A model generated the notes under the pieces. The model was not told the origin of the DNA, ran no database searches, and worked only from the letters and a program-made list of their open reading frames with translations. Of a stretch of 64,000 nt of DNA, positions 55,272-63,847 are shown piece after piece. Numbering within the stretch: the stretch's first letter is position 1; each line of letters begins with the position of its first letter. The DNA is from Paracidovorax valerianellae (lineage in GTDB: Bacteria > Pseudomonadota > Gammaproteobacteria > Burkholderiales > Burkholderiaceae_C), in assembly GCF_900102625.1 (NCBI RefSeq), contig NZ_FMZC01000001.1, positions 124,001-188,000 on the forward strand, given 5' to 3'. The position numbers were made by a program, and so were the translations under genes.

Positions 55272-55368
55272 CTATCGCAAATTGCTTGGCTTATCAATCA
55301 ATGTAGCCATCAGCACAATCTATCCAACGCCGCACACCGTGTGAGGCACTGTTCAAAGGAAAACCTCC

Positions 55369-56013
55369 ATGCAATTGCTGCACATCGATTCCGCCATCAC
55401 CGGCGACCAGTCCGTCTCGCGCCAACTCACCGCCCGCACCGTCGCGGCCTGGGTGGCCAGCCATCCCGGCACGCAAGTGCAGCACCTCGATCTGGTGGCC
55501 CAGGCGCCCAACCACTTCACCATGGACGCGATGGCGCCCCGCACGGGCCAGACCGAAGGTCTCACGGACGCGCAGCGCCGCGAGAACGCCGTCTCCGAAC
55601 AGCTCGTGAGCCAGTTCCTTGCGGCAGACGTGATCGTGGTGGGCGCACCCTTCTACAACTTTGGCATTCCGACCCAACTCAAGGCCTGGATCGACCGCCT
55701 CGCCCAGCCTGGCCGCACGTTCACCTATACCGCCGCCGGTCCCCAGGGCCTGGCCAAGGGCAAGACGGTGATCGTCGCCTCCAGCCGCGGCGGCGTGTAT
55801 TCGACGAGCGATGCCGGTCGCGCCATGGAGCACCAGGAAAGCTACCTGCAGACCGTGTTCGCCTTCTTCGGCATCACCGATGTGCGCTTCGTGCGCGCCG
55901 AAGGCGTGGCCATGGGCCCTGACGCCAAGAGCAAGGCACTGGACAGCGCGGACGCCGACATCAAGGCGCATGTGGCGCAGTCGCGCCAGGAATCGCTCGC
56001 CGAAGCGGCCTGA
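55369..56013 (+). CDS. azoR: FMN-dependent NADH-azoreductase
   Basis: 214 aa flavodoxin-like protein: [20 protein letters not shown] at the FMN phosphate site, [21 protein letters not shown] and ASSRGGVYS at the flavin ring. AzoR reduces quinones and azo compounds with NADH. Divergent LysR gene probably controls it. A perfect 12-bp-stem hairpin at 56027-56057 follows. Confidence 0.93.
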   Translation: MQLLHIDSAITGDQSVSRQLTARTVAAWVASHPGTQVQHLDLVAQAPNHFTMDAMAPRTGQTEGLTDAQRRENAVSEQLVSQFLAADVIVVGAPFYNFGIPTQLKAWIDRLAQPGRTFTYTAAGPQGLAKGKTVIVASSRGGVYSTSDAGRAMEHQESYLQTVFAFFGITDVRFVRAEGVAMGPDAKSKALDSADADIKAHVAQSRQESLAEAA

Positions 56014-56026
56014 TCAAAACGACAAC

Positions 56027-56057
56027 GGCGGCCCCTGCCATCAGTGCAGGGGCCGCC
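56027..56057 (+). terminator. Hairpin after azoR
   Basis: GGCGGCCCCTGC and its complement around a 7-nt loop. A second hairpin (AAGCCGG/CCGGCTT) at 56078-56096 leads to TTTTT at 56103, which together make a likely terminator for both converging genes. Confidence 0.7.
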
Positions 56058-56111
56058 GCTTCGATCAAAAATCACAAAGCCGGCCTTGCGCCGGCTTCGT
56101 CGTTTTTGAAA

Positions 56112-56666
56112 TCAGAGCTTGGCGTGCAGCTTGACCCAGGCGGCGTATTTCTCGACCCAGCCCTGCAGGAACTGGCGGCTGGCCTCGCCGATGCCGCCGT
56201 CTTCATCGAACAGGCCGTCCTTGGCCTGGATGAAGGCTTCGGGCTGGCCCAGCGTGGGCACGTCGAGGTAGGCGAGGATGTTGCGCAGGTGCTGCTGCGC
56301 CATGGCCGTGCCGATGGCGCCGATCGACACGCCGATCACGCCGGCAGGCTTGCCGCCCCAGGCGCTCTGGCCGTAAGGGCGCGAGGCATGGTCCAGCGCG
56401 TTCTTGAGCACGCCGGGAACCGAGCGGTTGTACTCGGGCGTGACGAACAGCAGGCCCTGGGACTGGGCGATCTCGGTCTTCAGCCGCAGCACGGCGGGGG
56501 ACGGATGGCCGTCGTCGTCCTGGTTGTACAGCGGCAGATCGTCGATGCGCAATTGGGTGAAGTGAAAGTCCGGTGGCGCGAGCCGGGCCAGCGCGGTGGC
56601 CAGCTTGCGGTTGAACGAATCCTTGCGGAGACTGCCGACGATGACGGCGATCTGGTATTGGTCCAT
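56112..56666 (-). CDS. NAD(P)H-dependent FMN reductase
   Basis: 184 aa, with CAAGGAGT before the ATG. Flavodoxin-like NADPH:FMN reductase family: IAVIVGSLRKDSFNRKLATAL at the FMN phosphate site and FVTPEYNRSVPGVLKNALDHASRP. Such enzymes reduce quinones, chromate or FMN for two-component oxygenases. With sulfur genes around it, SsuE-like supply of FMNH2 is possible, but no monooxygenase is in the window. Confidence 0.88.
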   Translation of the reverse strand: MDQYQIAVIVGSLRKDSFNRKLATALARLAPPDFHFTQLRIDDLPLYNQDDDGHPSPAVLRLKTEIAQSQGLLFVTPEYNRSVPGVLKNALDHASRPYGQSAWGGKPAGVIGVSIGAIGTAMAQQHLRNILAYLDVPTLGQPEAFIQAKDGLFDEDGGIGEASRQFLQGWVEKYAAWVKLHAKL

Positions 56667-56794
56667 GAGCACTCCTTGTGGTGAAAAGACAGCCAGAAAA
56701 GGCATGGCCGCGTGCGGCCGCAGCGGGCCATGATAGTCACGGCCTGCGCCGTTTCGGGGGGGTGCGCGATGCGCGCAGGGCCTTCACGGCGCGG

Positions 56795-56813
56795 GCAAAT
56801 GCCAGGCATTTGC
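56795..56813. repeat. Perfect 19-bp palindrome downstream of the desulfurase gene
   Basis: GCAAATGCC and GGCATTTGC around one base. It adjoins the dispersed repeat at 56824. There is no T-run, so its role is unclear. Confidence 0.5.
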
Positions 56814-56823
56814 TACCAATTTA

Positions 56824-56859
56824 ATAGCACACTCCCCTAGTGGATATTGCGCTGGAGGC
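56824..56859. repeat. Dispersed repeat, intergenic copy
   Basis: 36 bp from ATAGCA to GCGCTGGAGGC, matching the copy inside hrpA (37516-37551). Lies in the 269-bp gap between the desulfurase and FMN reductase genes. Confidence 0.55.
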
Positions 56860-56935
56860 CAAAAAGACTCCAACCCCCTCCAGGCGGCACGCGAGTGACG
56901 CCCGGAGAGGAGTGAACCGCAAACGCGCGCTTGTC

Positions 56936-58999
56936 CTACCCGGCGCGCCGCTGGCTGGCGAGCTGCTGCACGACCTGCACCAGCCGGTCGATTTCGTCGA
57001 ACGTGTTGTAGAACGCGAGCGACGGCCGCACCGTGGTTTCCACACCGAAGCGCCGCAGGATCGGCTGTGCACAGTGGTGGCCCGTGCGCACCGCGATGCC
57101 CTCTTCGTTCAGCGCCTTGCCGACGGCCTCGGTCGAGTAGCCGGCCAGCACGAAGGACATCACGCTGGCCTTGTCGTCCGCCGTGCCGATCAGCCGCACG
57201 CCCGCGATGGCGCCCAGGCGCTGCATGCCGTACACCAGCAGGTCGTGCTCGTAACGGGCGATGTTCTCGATGCCGATGCGGTTCACGTAGTCGATCGCAG
57301 CGCCCAGGCCCACCGCGTCGGCGATGTTGCCGGTGCCGGCTTCGAACTTGTTCGGAATCGGCTGGAACACCGTCTTCTCGAACGTGACGTCGGCGATCAT
57401 GTTGCCGCCGCCCTGCCACGGCGGCATGTCTTCCAGCACCTCGCGCTTGCCCCACACCACGCCGATGCCGGTGGGCCCGAAGACCTTGTGGCCCGAGAAC
57501 ACGAAGAAGTCGGCCCCCAGGTCCTGCACGTCCACCCGCATGTGCGACACCGACTGGGCGCCATCCACCAGCGCCTTGGCACCCGCGCGGTGCGCCATCG
57601 CCACGATTTCCTTGACCGGCACCACGGTACCCAGCGCGTTGGACACCTGCGTGACGGCGACGATCTTCGTGCGGTCGTTCAAGAGCTTCTGGTATTCGTC
57701 GAGCCGCACCTGGCCCGAGTCGTCCACCGGAATCACGCGCAGCCTGGCGCCCTTGGCGGCCGCCAGTTGCTGCCAGGGCACGATGTTGGCGTGGTGCTCC
57801 AAGTGGCTCACGATGATCTCGTCGCCCTCGCCCACGTGCTGGCTGCCCCAGCTCTTGGCCACCAGGTTGATGGCCTCGGTGGTGCCGCGCACGAAGATCA
57901 CCTCGTTCACGTCCGGCGCATTGATGAAGTTCTTCACGCGCTGGCGGGCGCCTTCGTAGGCGTCCGTGGCGCGCGCGGCGAGTTCATGCGCGGCGCGGTG
58001 GATGTTCGAGTTTTCGTGCTCGTAGAAATGGCTGATGCGGTCGATCACCGCTTTCGGCTTGTGCGTGGTGGCGGCGTTGTCGAACCACACCAGTTGCCGG
58101 CCGTTCACCCGCTCGGACAGCACCGGAAAGTCACGCCGGGCGGCATGCACGTCGAACGGCGGGTTGCGCCCCTGCCCCGCCGCGGGCGCCGCACCGTTGC
58201 GGTCTCCCTGCGGATGGGGCTTGGCCGGGGTGACGTAGCCGCTCGGCAGCTGGACCGCATCGACGAAATAGAACGCCGGCGCGCCCGAGGGCGCAGCCTG
58301 CGGCAGGCTCCCGCCCAGCCGCGGGGCCGAAGCCTGGGGGGCTGCCGGCGGCGCGAGCGACAGCCGCGCGAGCGCATCGAGGGGGTCGGTTGCGGCCGGA
58401 GCCGTGCGCTCGCCCACGAAGTAGTACGGCGAATGCGCAGCAGCCGCCCCCTGCGCAGGCGACGGCGAAGGCAACGGCGAAGGCAACGGCCCCTGCACCG
58501 GCGGACCGGCGACAGCGCCCGAAGCCTCGGGCACGCCCAGCACGCCGCTGCCCAGGCGCGGTTCGTAAGCCGGCAAGGCGCTGACCACCGTGTCGGGCAG
58601 GCCGTTGGCTGCCGTGGCATGCGGCAGCAGCGCGGGCGCGCGGTGGCCGAGCGACAGCACCTGCGTGGGCGAAGCGGGCAGCACGTTGGCGCCCGGAATC
58701 TGCCCCTGCGGGATCGGCGTGCCCGGCACGCTCGGCCCGAAGCCGGCAGGGCTGGCCAGCGGCGACCCCGGCGGCGCGATGTTGCCGGGCGCCTGCACAC
58801 CCGGCGGCACGGCGCCGAGGCCCGGCACGGAGGACGGCGGCGTCGACGGAAATCCGCCGGCGGAGTGCACGCCGGCGGGCGCCGCCGCCTCGCCCGGCAA
58901 GGCCGAGAACATGGCATTGGCCATGCGTGCGATCAACGCCGGATCGATGGGGGCGCCACCGGACGCATCGGCGCCCGGAGAGAAGGAAGCGAGGGTCAT
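56936..58999 (-). CDS. Family 2A encapsulin cargo: cysteine desulfurase with a long N-terminal loading domain
   Basis: 687 aa; AAGGAG precedes the ATG. Residues 1-279 are Pro/Ala/Gly/Ser-rich and probably disordered, with short hydrophobic islands (IDPALIARMANAMFSALPGE at 18-37, SPYYFVGE near 190, AFYFVDAV near 242). Residues 280-687 are a SufS-like desulfurase: PLP Lys505 (FSGHKVFGPTG), His pair in LEHHANIVPW, and catalytic Cys643 (RTGHHCAQP). It removes sulfur from cysteine. In SrpI-type encapsulin systems the same layout loads the enzyme into the shell, and the shell gene is 16 bp upstream. Confidence 0.93.
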   Translation of the reverse strand: MTLASFSPGADASGGAPIDPALIARMANAMFSALPGEAAAPAGVHSAGGFPSTPPSSVPGLGAVPPGVQAPGNIAPPGSPLASPAGFGPSVPGTPIPQGQIPGANVLPASPTQVLSLGHRAPALLPHATAANGLPDTVVSALPAYEPRLGSGVLGVPEASGAVAGPPVQGPLPSPLPSPSPAQGAAAAHSPYYFVGERTAPAATDPLDALARLSLAPPAAPQASAPRLGGSLPQAAPSGAPAFYFVDAVQLPSGYVTPAKPHPQGDRNGAAPAAGQGRNPPFDVHAARRDFPVLSERVNGRQLVWFDNAATTHKPKAVIDRISHFYEHENSNIHRAAHELAARATDAYEGARQRVKNFINAPDVNEVIFVRGTTEAINLVAKSWGSQHVGEGDEIIVSHLEHHANIVPWQQLAAAKGARLRVIPVDDSGQVRLDEYQKLLNDRTKIVAVTQVSNALGTVVPVKEIVAMAHRAGAKALVDGAQSVSHMRVDVQDLGADFFVFSGHKVFGPTGIGVVWGKREVLEDMPPWQGGGNMIADVTFEKTVFQPIPNKFEAGTGNIADAVGLGAAIDYVNRIGIENIARYEHDLLVYGMQRLGAIAGVRLIGTADDKASVMSFVLAGYSTEAVGKALNEEGIAVRTGHHCAQPILRRFGVETTVRPSLAFYNTFDEIDRLVQVVQQLASQRRAG

Positions 59000-59015
59000 G
59001 GCCGCTCCTTGCGCT

Positions 59016-59948
59016 TCACTTGTAGGTGTCCGGATAGTCGTGGTACTTGTTCACCTCGACATCGTCCAGCACGGCCAGCGCGTCGCTGGTGAGCACCGCG
59101 AGCGAGCAGTACTGCGAGATCAGGTACGACGCGATGGCGTGGTTGTTGATGCCCATGAAGCGCACCGACAGGCCCGGGCCCTGCTCGCCCGCCAGGCCCG
59201 GCTGGAACAGCCCCACCACGCCCTGGCGCTTGTCACCCACGCGCAGCAGGATGATCTTGCTTTTGCCATCGGCCACCGGCACCTTGTCGGACGGAATGAG
59301 CGGAATGCCCCGCCACGTGATGAACTGCGAACCGAACAGGCTCACCGTGGGCGGCGGCGTGCCGCGGCGCGTGGCTTCGCGGCCGAAGGCGGCGATGGCG
59401 AGCGGGTGGGTGAGGAAGAAGGCGGGCTCTTTCCAGACCTTGGTCAGCAGCTCGTCGAGGTCGTCCGGCGTGGGCGCGCCGGTCAGCGGAAAGATGCGCT
59501 GCGCGTCGGTCACCTGGGCCAGCAGGCCGTAGTCGGGGTTGTTGATCAGCTCGCTTTCCTGGTTCTCCTTGATCGTCTCGATCGTCAGGCGCAGCTGCTC
59601 CTTGATCTGGTCGTGCGGGCTGCTGTACAGGTCGGACACGCGGGTGTGCACGTCCAGCACCGTGCTCACGGCATTCAGGAAGAACTCGCGCGGGTTTTCT
59701 TCGTAATCGACGAAGGTGCGCGGCAGCTGGTTCTCTTCTTCCTTGGCCGTGCAGGTGACGCGGATGGATTCGGGGTTCTTGACCTTGTTCAGGCGGTAGA
59801 TGCCGGCTTCCACGGGCACCCACTGCAGCAGGTGCGTGAGCCAGCGCGGGCTGATCGTTTCGAGTTGGGGGACCGTCTTGGTGGCATTGGCCAATTGCCT
59901 TGCGGCGTTGTCACCCAAGGCGGTCGTGCCGCCCACAGTTGCAGACAT
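59016..59948 (-). CDS. srpI: Family 2A encapsulin shell protein (SrpI type)
   Basis: 310 aa; GGAG lies 7 nt before the ATG. The sequence matches SrpI-type shell proteins throughout: an N-terminal arm (LGDNAARQLANATKTVPQLE), SPRWLTHLLQWVPVEAGIYRLN, VCTAKEEE-like strand, DLYSSPHDQIKEQLRLTIETIKENQE (long E-loop/helix) and SVRFMGINNHAIASYLISQYCSLAVL near the end. These HK97-fold proteins build an icosahedral compartment of about 25 nm. Family 2A shells enclose cysteine desulfurase and have been reported to store elemental sulfur. The shell gene is followed directly by its cargo gene. Confidence 0.95.
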   Translation of the reverse strand: MSATVGGTTALGDNAARQLANATKTVPQLETISPRWLTHLLQWVPVEAGIYRLNKVKNPESIRVTCTAKEEENQLPRTFVDYEENPREFFLNAVSTVLDVHTRVSDLYSSPHDQIKEQLRLTIETIKENQESELINNPDYGLLAQVTDAQRIFPLTGAPTPDDLDELLTKVWKEPAFFLTHPLAIAAFGREATRRGTPPPTVSLFGSQFITWRGIPLIPSDKVPVADGKSKIILLRVGDKRQGVVGLFQPGLAGEQGPGLSVRFMGINNHAIASYLISQYCSLAVLTSDALAVLDDVEVNKYHDYPDTYK

Positions 59949-60008
59949 TGAAGAACTCCGTGCGTTGTTGAAGAAGCCTGGGCAGTGTCAAAGCTTCCAA
60001 CGCCGCAC

Positions 60009-60278
60009 TCAACAGGCTATAGCCGTCAATTGCAGTCCCCGCACCAGATTCGCGTGGCCGATCGCCTCACCCCGCGTGACGAGCGCCGAAGGCCGCACGC
60101 CCAGCGCGCCCGCGAGTTTTTCGACCGTGAGCAGCGAGGCGATGGCCGCGCCCCGCTCGATCTCGCCCACATACGAGCGGTTCAGGTCCGAATGCTCGGC
60201 CAGCCGCTCCTGCGACCACCCGTTCGCCTCGCGCGACTGGCGCACCGCCACCCCGAAATTCCGGATCAATATCGACAT
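60009..60278 (-). CDS. XRE-family regulator inside the encapsulin operon
   Basis: 89 aa, essentially one helix-turn-helix domain (FGVAVRQSREANGWSQERLAEHSDLNRSYVGEIERG) plus a short tail. AGGGA precedes the ATG. It lies between the serine acetyltransferase and shell genes on the same strand, so it is likely to regulate this operon. No obvious operator palindrome was found. Confidence 0.85.
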   Translation of the reverse strand: MSILIRNFGVAVRQSREANGWSQERLAEHSDLNRSYVGEIERGAAIASLLTVEKLAGALGVRPSALVTRGEAIGHANLVRGLQLTAIAC

Positions 60279-60375
60279 CGCTTTTTCCCTTTGTTATTCA
60301 TCCCCATCGCCCAAGTGCCCAAGCGCACGATTGCCCGGGCGCTTTTTTGCACCCTCGCTCGCGCCGTGCGCGGGC

Positions 60376-61275
60376 CTACCCTTCGCGCGAAATCGCCTGG
60401 GTCACGTTTCCGCCCGCGGGCACGTCGTGCGTGACCCACACGTTGCCGCCGATGACAGCGCCGCGCCCCAGCGTGACGCGGCCCAGCACCGTCGCCCCGG
60501 CGTAGATGACCACGTCGTCCTCCACCACCGGGTGGCGCGGCAGGCCCTTTTGCAGGTGCCCTTCGGCATCGGTGGGAAAGCGCTTGGCGCCCAGCGTGAC
60601 GGCCTGGTACAGCCGCACGCGCTCGCCGATCACCGCCGTCTCGCCGATCACGACACCCGTGCCGTGGTCGATGAAGAACCCCGCGCCGATCTGCGCGCCG
60701 GGGTGAATGTCGATGCCCGTCTGCCCGTGCGCCAGCTCCGCCACGATGCGCGCGAGCAGCGGCAGGCCCAGCGTGTACAGGCGGTGCGCGATGCGGTGGT
60801 GGATCATGGCCAGCACGCCGGGGTAGCACAGCAGCACCTCGTCCACGCTGCGCGCGGCGGGGTCGCCCTGGTAGGCGGCGAGCACGTCGCTGTCCAGCAG
60901 CCGGCGGATGCCCGGCAGCGACGCGGCAAACGCCTGCGCGGCGGCCAGCGCCCGGGTTTCGATCGCCTCGCCGTCGGCTCCGCCGTGCTGGCGCGCGTCG
61001 TAGCGAAGCTCCAGCCGAACCTGCCCGAGCAGCGTGTGCAGCGCCAGATCGAGCGTGTGGCCCACGTACCAGTCCTCGCTTTCCTGCCGCAGGTCATGGG
61101 GGCCCAGGCGCATGGGAAACAGCGCGCCCTTCAGTTGCTCCAGCATCTGCGCCAGCGCATCGCGCGACGGAAACTCGCGCCCACCGGGCTCCTGCGAGCG
61201 GTTTTGCGAATCGCGCCACTCGCGGCGCACGGCGTGCAGCGATTGCACGATGTGATCGATCTCGAAGACAGCCAT
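60376..61275 (-). CDS. epsC: Serine O-acetyltransferase (EpsC/SrpH type)
   Basis: 299 aa; AGGAGG sits 6 nt before the ATG. An N-terminal helical region is followed by left-handed beta-helix hexapeptide repeats: GIDIHPGAQIGAGFFIDHGTGVVIGETAVIGERVRLYQAVTLGA, with the active His/Asp pair in FIDHGTG. It makes O-acetylserine, the carbon acceptor for cysteine synthesis. EpsC/SrpH-type enzymes are recurrent partners of SrpI encapsulins. Here it lies in the operon downstream of rhodanese. Confidence 0.93.
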   Translation of the reverse strand: MAVFEIDHIVQSLHAVRREWRDSQNRSQEPGGREFPSRDALAQMLEQLKGALFPMRLGPHDLRQESEDWYVGHTLDLALHTLLGQVRLELRYDARQHGGADGEAIETRALAAAQAFAASLPGIRRLLDSDVLAAYQGDPAARSVDEVLLCYPGVLAMIHHRIAHRLYTLGLPLLARIVAELAHGQTGIDIHPGAQIGAGFFIDHGTGVVIGETAVIGERVRLYQAVTLGAKRFPTDAEGHLQKGLPRHPVVEDDVVIYAGATVLGRVTLGRGAVIGGNVWVTHDVPAGGNVTQAISREG

Positions 61276-61342
61276 CAAGGCCTCCTGCCTGGAAAGGGGG
61301 TGGAGCCGCCTGCGGTGCAGGCGTGCGGATGCATGGGGTCAG

Positions 61343-61822
61343 TCAGTCCTGCACCCAGGGCAGGCCATGGAAGCGCCAGCCGTCCGATGCGCCGCGCTGC
61401 TGGGCCGCATCGATCTCGCCCTCGAAGCCTTCGGTCACGTTGAAGACGTTCTGCAGACCGGCCTTGGCCGCGGCCTCGGCCGCCAGCACCGACCGCTTGC
61501 CGCTGCGGCACAGCAGCAGCACGGGCGCATCGCGCGTGGCGGCCTTGGTGATGGCGGCTTCCAGTTCGCGGGCGAAGCGTGGGTTGCGGTTCAGCGCCGT
61601 GCCGGTGGCCCAGGCCACGTGCAGGCTGCCCGGCACGTGGCCGACGAACTTGCGCTCTTCGCCCGAGCGCACATCCACCAGCAGGGCCTGGCCCGAAGAA
61701 AAGAGGCTCCAGGCCACGGCGGGCGGGACGCCGCCGGCGTAGGCAAGGCCCGACGATTGCGCCTGCTCATGGGCGGATTGCAGCGCGGGCGGTAATTCGG
61801 TGTCTTGCACGGCGTTGGACAT
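61343..61822 (-). CDS. Rhodanese-like sulfurtransferase
   Basis: 159 aa; AGGAAGG precedes the ATG. Single rhodanese domain (ALLVDVRSGEERKFVGHVPGSLHVAWATG) with the active loop CRSGKRS and GLQNVFNVTEGFEGEID. It should carry persulfide on the active Cys. First gene of the leftward encapsulin operon, where it probably moves sulfur to or from the compartment. The sequence after the domain (WRFHGLPWVQD) is a conserved end of this subgroup. Confidence 0.92.
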   Translation of the reverse strand: MSNAVQDTELPPALQSAHEQAQSSGLAYAGGVPPAVAWSLFSSGQALLVDVRSGEERKFVGHVPGSLHVAWATGTALNRNPRFARELEAAITKAATRDAPVLLLCRSGKRSVLAAEAAAKAGLQNVFNVTEGFEGEIDAAQQRGASDGWRFHGLPWVQD

Positions 61823-61993
61823 GGGGGACCTTCCTGTGGGTGTGGTGGCTGGAGCCGCCCGTCTCGCGGGGCGTGGCCGTCCAACCCAATGTAGAACCGG
61901 CGCCGATTCCATTCAACGAATAAAAAATCCGTTCCTATGTCGGAAAACATCTAAGCCGCCAGCCTCCCCGCGTTTGCAGACCGCCGAGCCATG

Positions 61994-62035
61994 AAAAAAG
62001 CCGCCGGCACCGGAGACCGGCGCAGGCAGCTTTTT
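61994..62035 (-). terminator. Intrinsic terminator of metQ
   Basis: On the minus strand: AAAAAGCTGCC/GGCGGCTTTTT outer stem, GCGCCGG/CCGGTGC inner stem, loop TCT, then a T-run. One mismatch and two wobble pairs. It isolates metQ from the encapsulin operon. Confidence 0.85.
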
Positions 62036-62060
62036 GATGGACGCCGCGAAGAAAAAAGGC

Positions 62061-62858
62061 TCAGAAGCCCGGCAGCACCGCGCCCTTGAATTCGGTCTGG
62101 ATGAACTGGCGGATCTCTTCCGATTGGTAGGCCTTCACCAGCTTGGCGACCCAGGGCTTGTCCTTGTCGGCCTCGCGCACGGCGATCAGGTTGACATAGG
62201 GGCTCTTGGCGTTCTCTTGCGCGATGGCGTCCTTGGCGGGGCTCAGGCCCGCGGACAGCGCGAAGTTGGTGTTGATGGCGGCAGCATCGAGGTCGTCCAG
62301 CGAGCGGGCGAGTTGCGCAGCGTCGAGTTCGACGAACTTGAGCTTCTTGGGGTTGGAGACCACATCCAGCGGCGTGGCCTTCAGGCCCGCGCCTTCCTTG
62401 AGCTTGATGAGTCCCTTGTCCTGCAGCACCAGCAGCACCCGGCCGCCGTTGGTGGGGTCGTTGGGAATGCCGAACTTGGCGCCATCTTTCAGGTCTTCAA
62501 GCTTCTTGACCTTCTTGGAATACAGGCCGATCGGGAAATTGACGGTGTAGCCCACCGATACCAGCTTGTAGCCACGGTCTTTCACCTGGGCGTCGAGGTA
62601 TGGCTTGTGCTGGTAGCTGTTGGCGTCGAGGTCGCCGGAGGCCAGCGCGGCGTTGGGCTGCACGTAATCGCTGAACTCGACGATCTGCAGCTTCAGGCCG
62701 TCTTTCTCAGCCACTTTCTTGACCTGCTCGAAAATTTGCGCGTGCGGGCCGGCGGTCACACCGATCTTCAGCGGCTTGTCCTGCGCCAGAGCGCCGGTCT
62801 GGAGGCCGGCGGCGAGTGCCAGGGCGAGGGTCGATTGCAGCAGGAAACGCTTGTTCAC
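62061..62858 (-). CDS. metQ: Methionine ABC transporter substrate-binding protein MetQ (NlpA family)
   Basis: 265 aa with a signal peptide (LLQSTLALALAAGLQTGALAQ), no lipobox cysteine, so soluble. LKIGVTAGPHAQIFEQVKKVAEKDG, VQPNAALASGDLDANSYQHKPYLD and AAAINTNFALSAGLSPAKDAI are the NlpA/MetQ ligand regions. It delivers methionine or an organosulfur analogue to MetNI. A short element 48 bp upstream resembles those of sbp and the hydrolase. Confidence 0.93.
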   Translation of the reverse strand: MNKRFLLQSTLALALAAGLQTGALAQDKPLKIGVTAGPHAQIFEQVKKVAEKDGLKLQIVEFSDYVQPNAALASGDLDANSYQHKPYLDAQVKDRGYKLVSVGYTVNFPIGLYSKKVKKLEDLKDGAKFGIPNDPTNGGRVLLVLQDKGLIKLKEGAGLKATPLDVVSNPKKLKFVELDAAQLARSLDDLDAAAINTNFALSAGLSPAKDAIAQENAKSPYVNLIAVREADKDKPWVAKLVKAYQSEEIRQFIQTEFKGAVLPGF

Positions 62859-62905
62859 GGAAACACCTTTGAAAAGAGATGGCGCATCTTAGGGTTTGCC
62901 TTATC

Positions 62906-62927
62906 AAACCCATAAGAATACGTTTTC
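62906..62927 (-). promoter_or_regulatory. Partial copy of the sulfur-gene element upstream of metQ
   Basis: AAACCCATAAGAATA agrees with the element at 54209 in 13 of 15 positions and has the same orientation to its gene, 48 bp before the ATG. Confidence 0.5.
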
Positions 62928-62986
62928 ATTTCCTTACAACATGCGCACATAAAGGCGGCACCGGCCTGCGCTGCTATAAATCCTGC

Positions 62987-63781
62987 ATGTCCCATCCGCC
63001 TGACCTGTCCGCCATCCGTGCGCTGGAAGAACGCGCCTTCAACGCCTGGCCTGCGCGCCAGACGGTGTTCCACCAGGGCTGGGTGTTCCGGCTGGCTGGC
63101 GGGTTCACCAAGCGGGCCAATTCGGTGAACGCGCTCGAAGCCGGCGCGCCATTCACCGGCGTGCGCGAGGCCGCCGAAGCGCTCTACGCCCGCCACCGCC
63201 TGCGGCCCGTGTTCAGGATTTCACCACTCGCGGGCGCCGATGCCGAGCCAGAACTGGCAGCGGCCGGCTACACCGTCTTCGACCCCACCTGGGTGATGCA
63301 GGCGCCGTTGCAAACACCCGTGCAGCCGCCTGTTCAGTCGTTCTTGTCGAGCGGCCGCACGCCATCTCAAGCTTGTGTCGATTTGACAGAGGCGCCCGGC
63401 GCCGAATGGCTGGACGGCTTCGCCGAGGCCAACGGTGTGGCCGCGGTGAACCACGCCATCCACCACGCCATGGTGCAGTCGATCGCCCTGCCCTGCGCCT
63501 TCGCCACCTTGCGCCAGGGCGAGCACGCCGTCGGCTTCGGCCTGGCCGTGCGGGAACGCGGGGCGGTGGGCCTGTTCGACATCGTGGTGGCACCCGGGCA
63601 CCGTGGCCAGGGACATGGCCGCGCCCTGGTCCAGGCGCTCATGCAGTGGGGCCGGGACGGTGGCGCAGAGACGGCTTACCTGCAGGTGCGCGAGGAGAAC
63701 GCCGTGGCCCGCGGGCTCTACGCCGCGCTGGAGTTCGCCGACGCTTATCGCTACCACTACCGGGTGCCGGCGCAGAGCTGA
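62987..63781 (+). CDS. GNAT-family N-acetyltransferase
   Basis: 264 aa. The N-terminal half (WVFRLAGGFTKRANSVNAL) is a degenerate GNAT-like domain; the C-terminal half has the acetyl-CoA loop VVAPGHRGQGHGRALVQALM and YLQVREENAVARGLYAALEF. The ATG at 62987 gives the likely full protein. It sits on the plus strand between metI and metQ, which are on the minus strand. Substrate unknown. Confidence 0.85.
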   Translation: MSHPPDLSAIRALEERAFNAWPARQTVFHQGWVFRLAGGFTKRANSVNALEAGAPFTGVREAAEALYARHRLRPVFRISPLAGADAEPELAAAGYTVFDPTWVMQAPLQTPVQPPVQSFLSSGRTPSQACVDLTEAPGAEWLDGFAEANGVAAVNHAIHHAMVQSIALPCAFATLRQGEHAVGFGLAVRERGAVGLFDIVVAPGHRGQGHGRALVQALMQWGRDGGAETAYLQVREENAVARGLYAALEFADAYRYHYRVPAQS

Positions 63782-63847
63782 GGCGGCACCGGTAAGGCGC
63801 CGTTCAGTCCCTGCACCGTCTCCGCAGCGAGCGCCCGTGCAGCCGGA

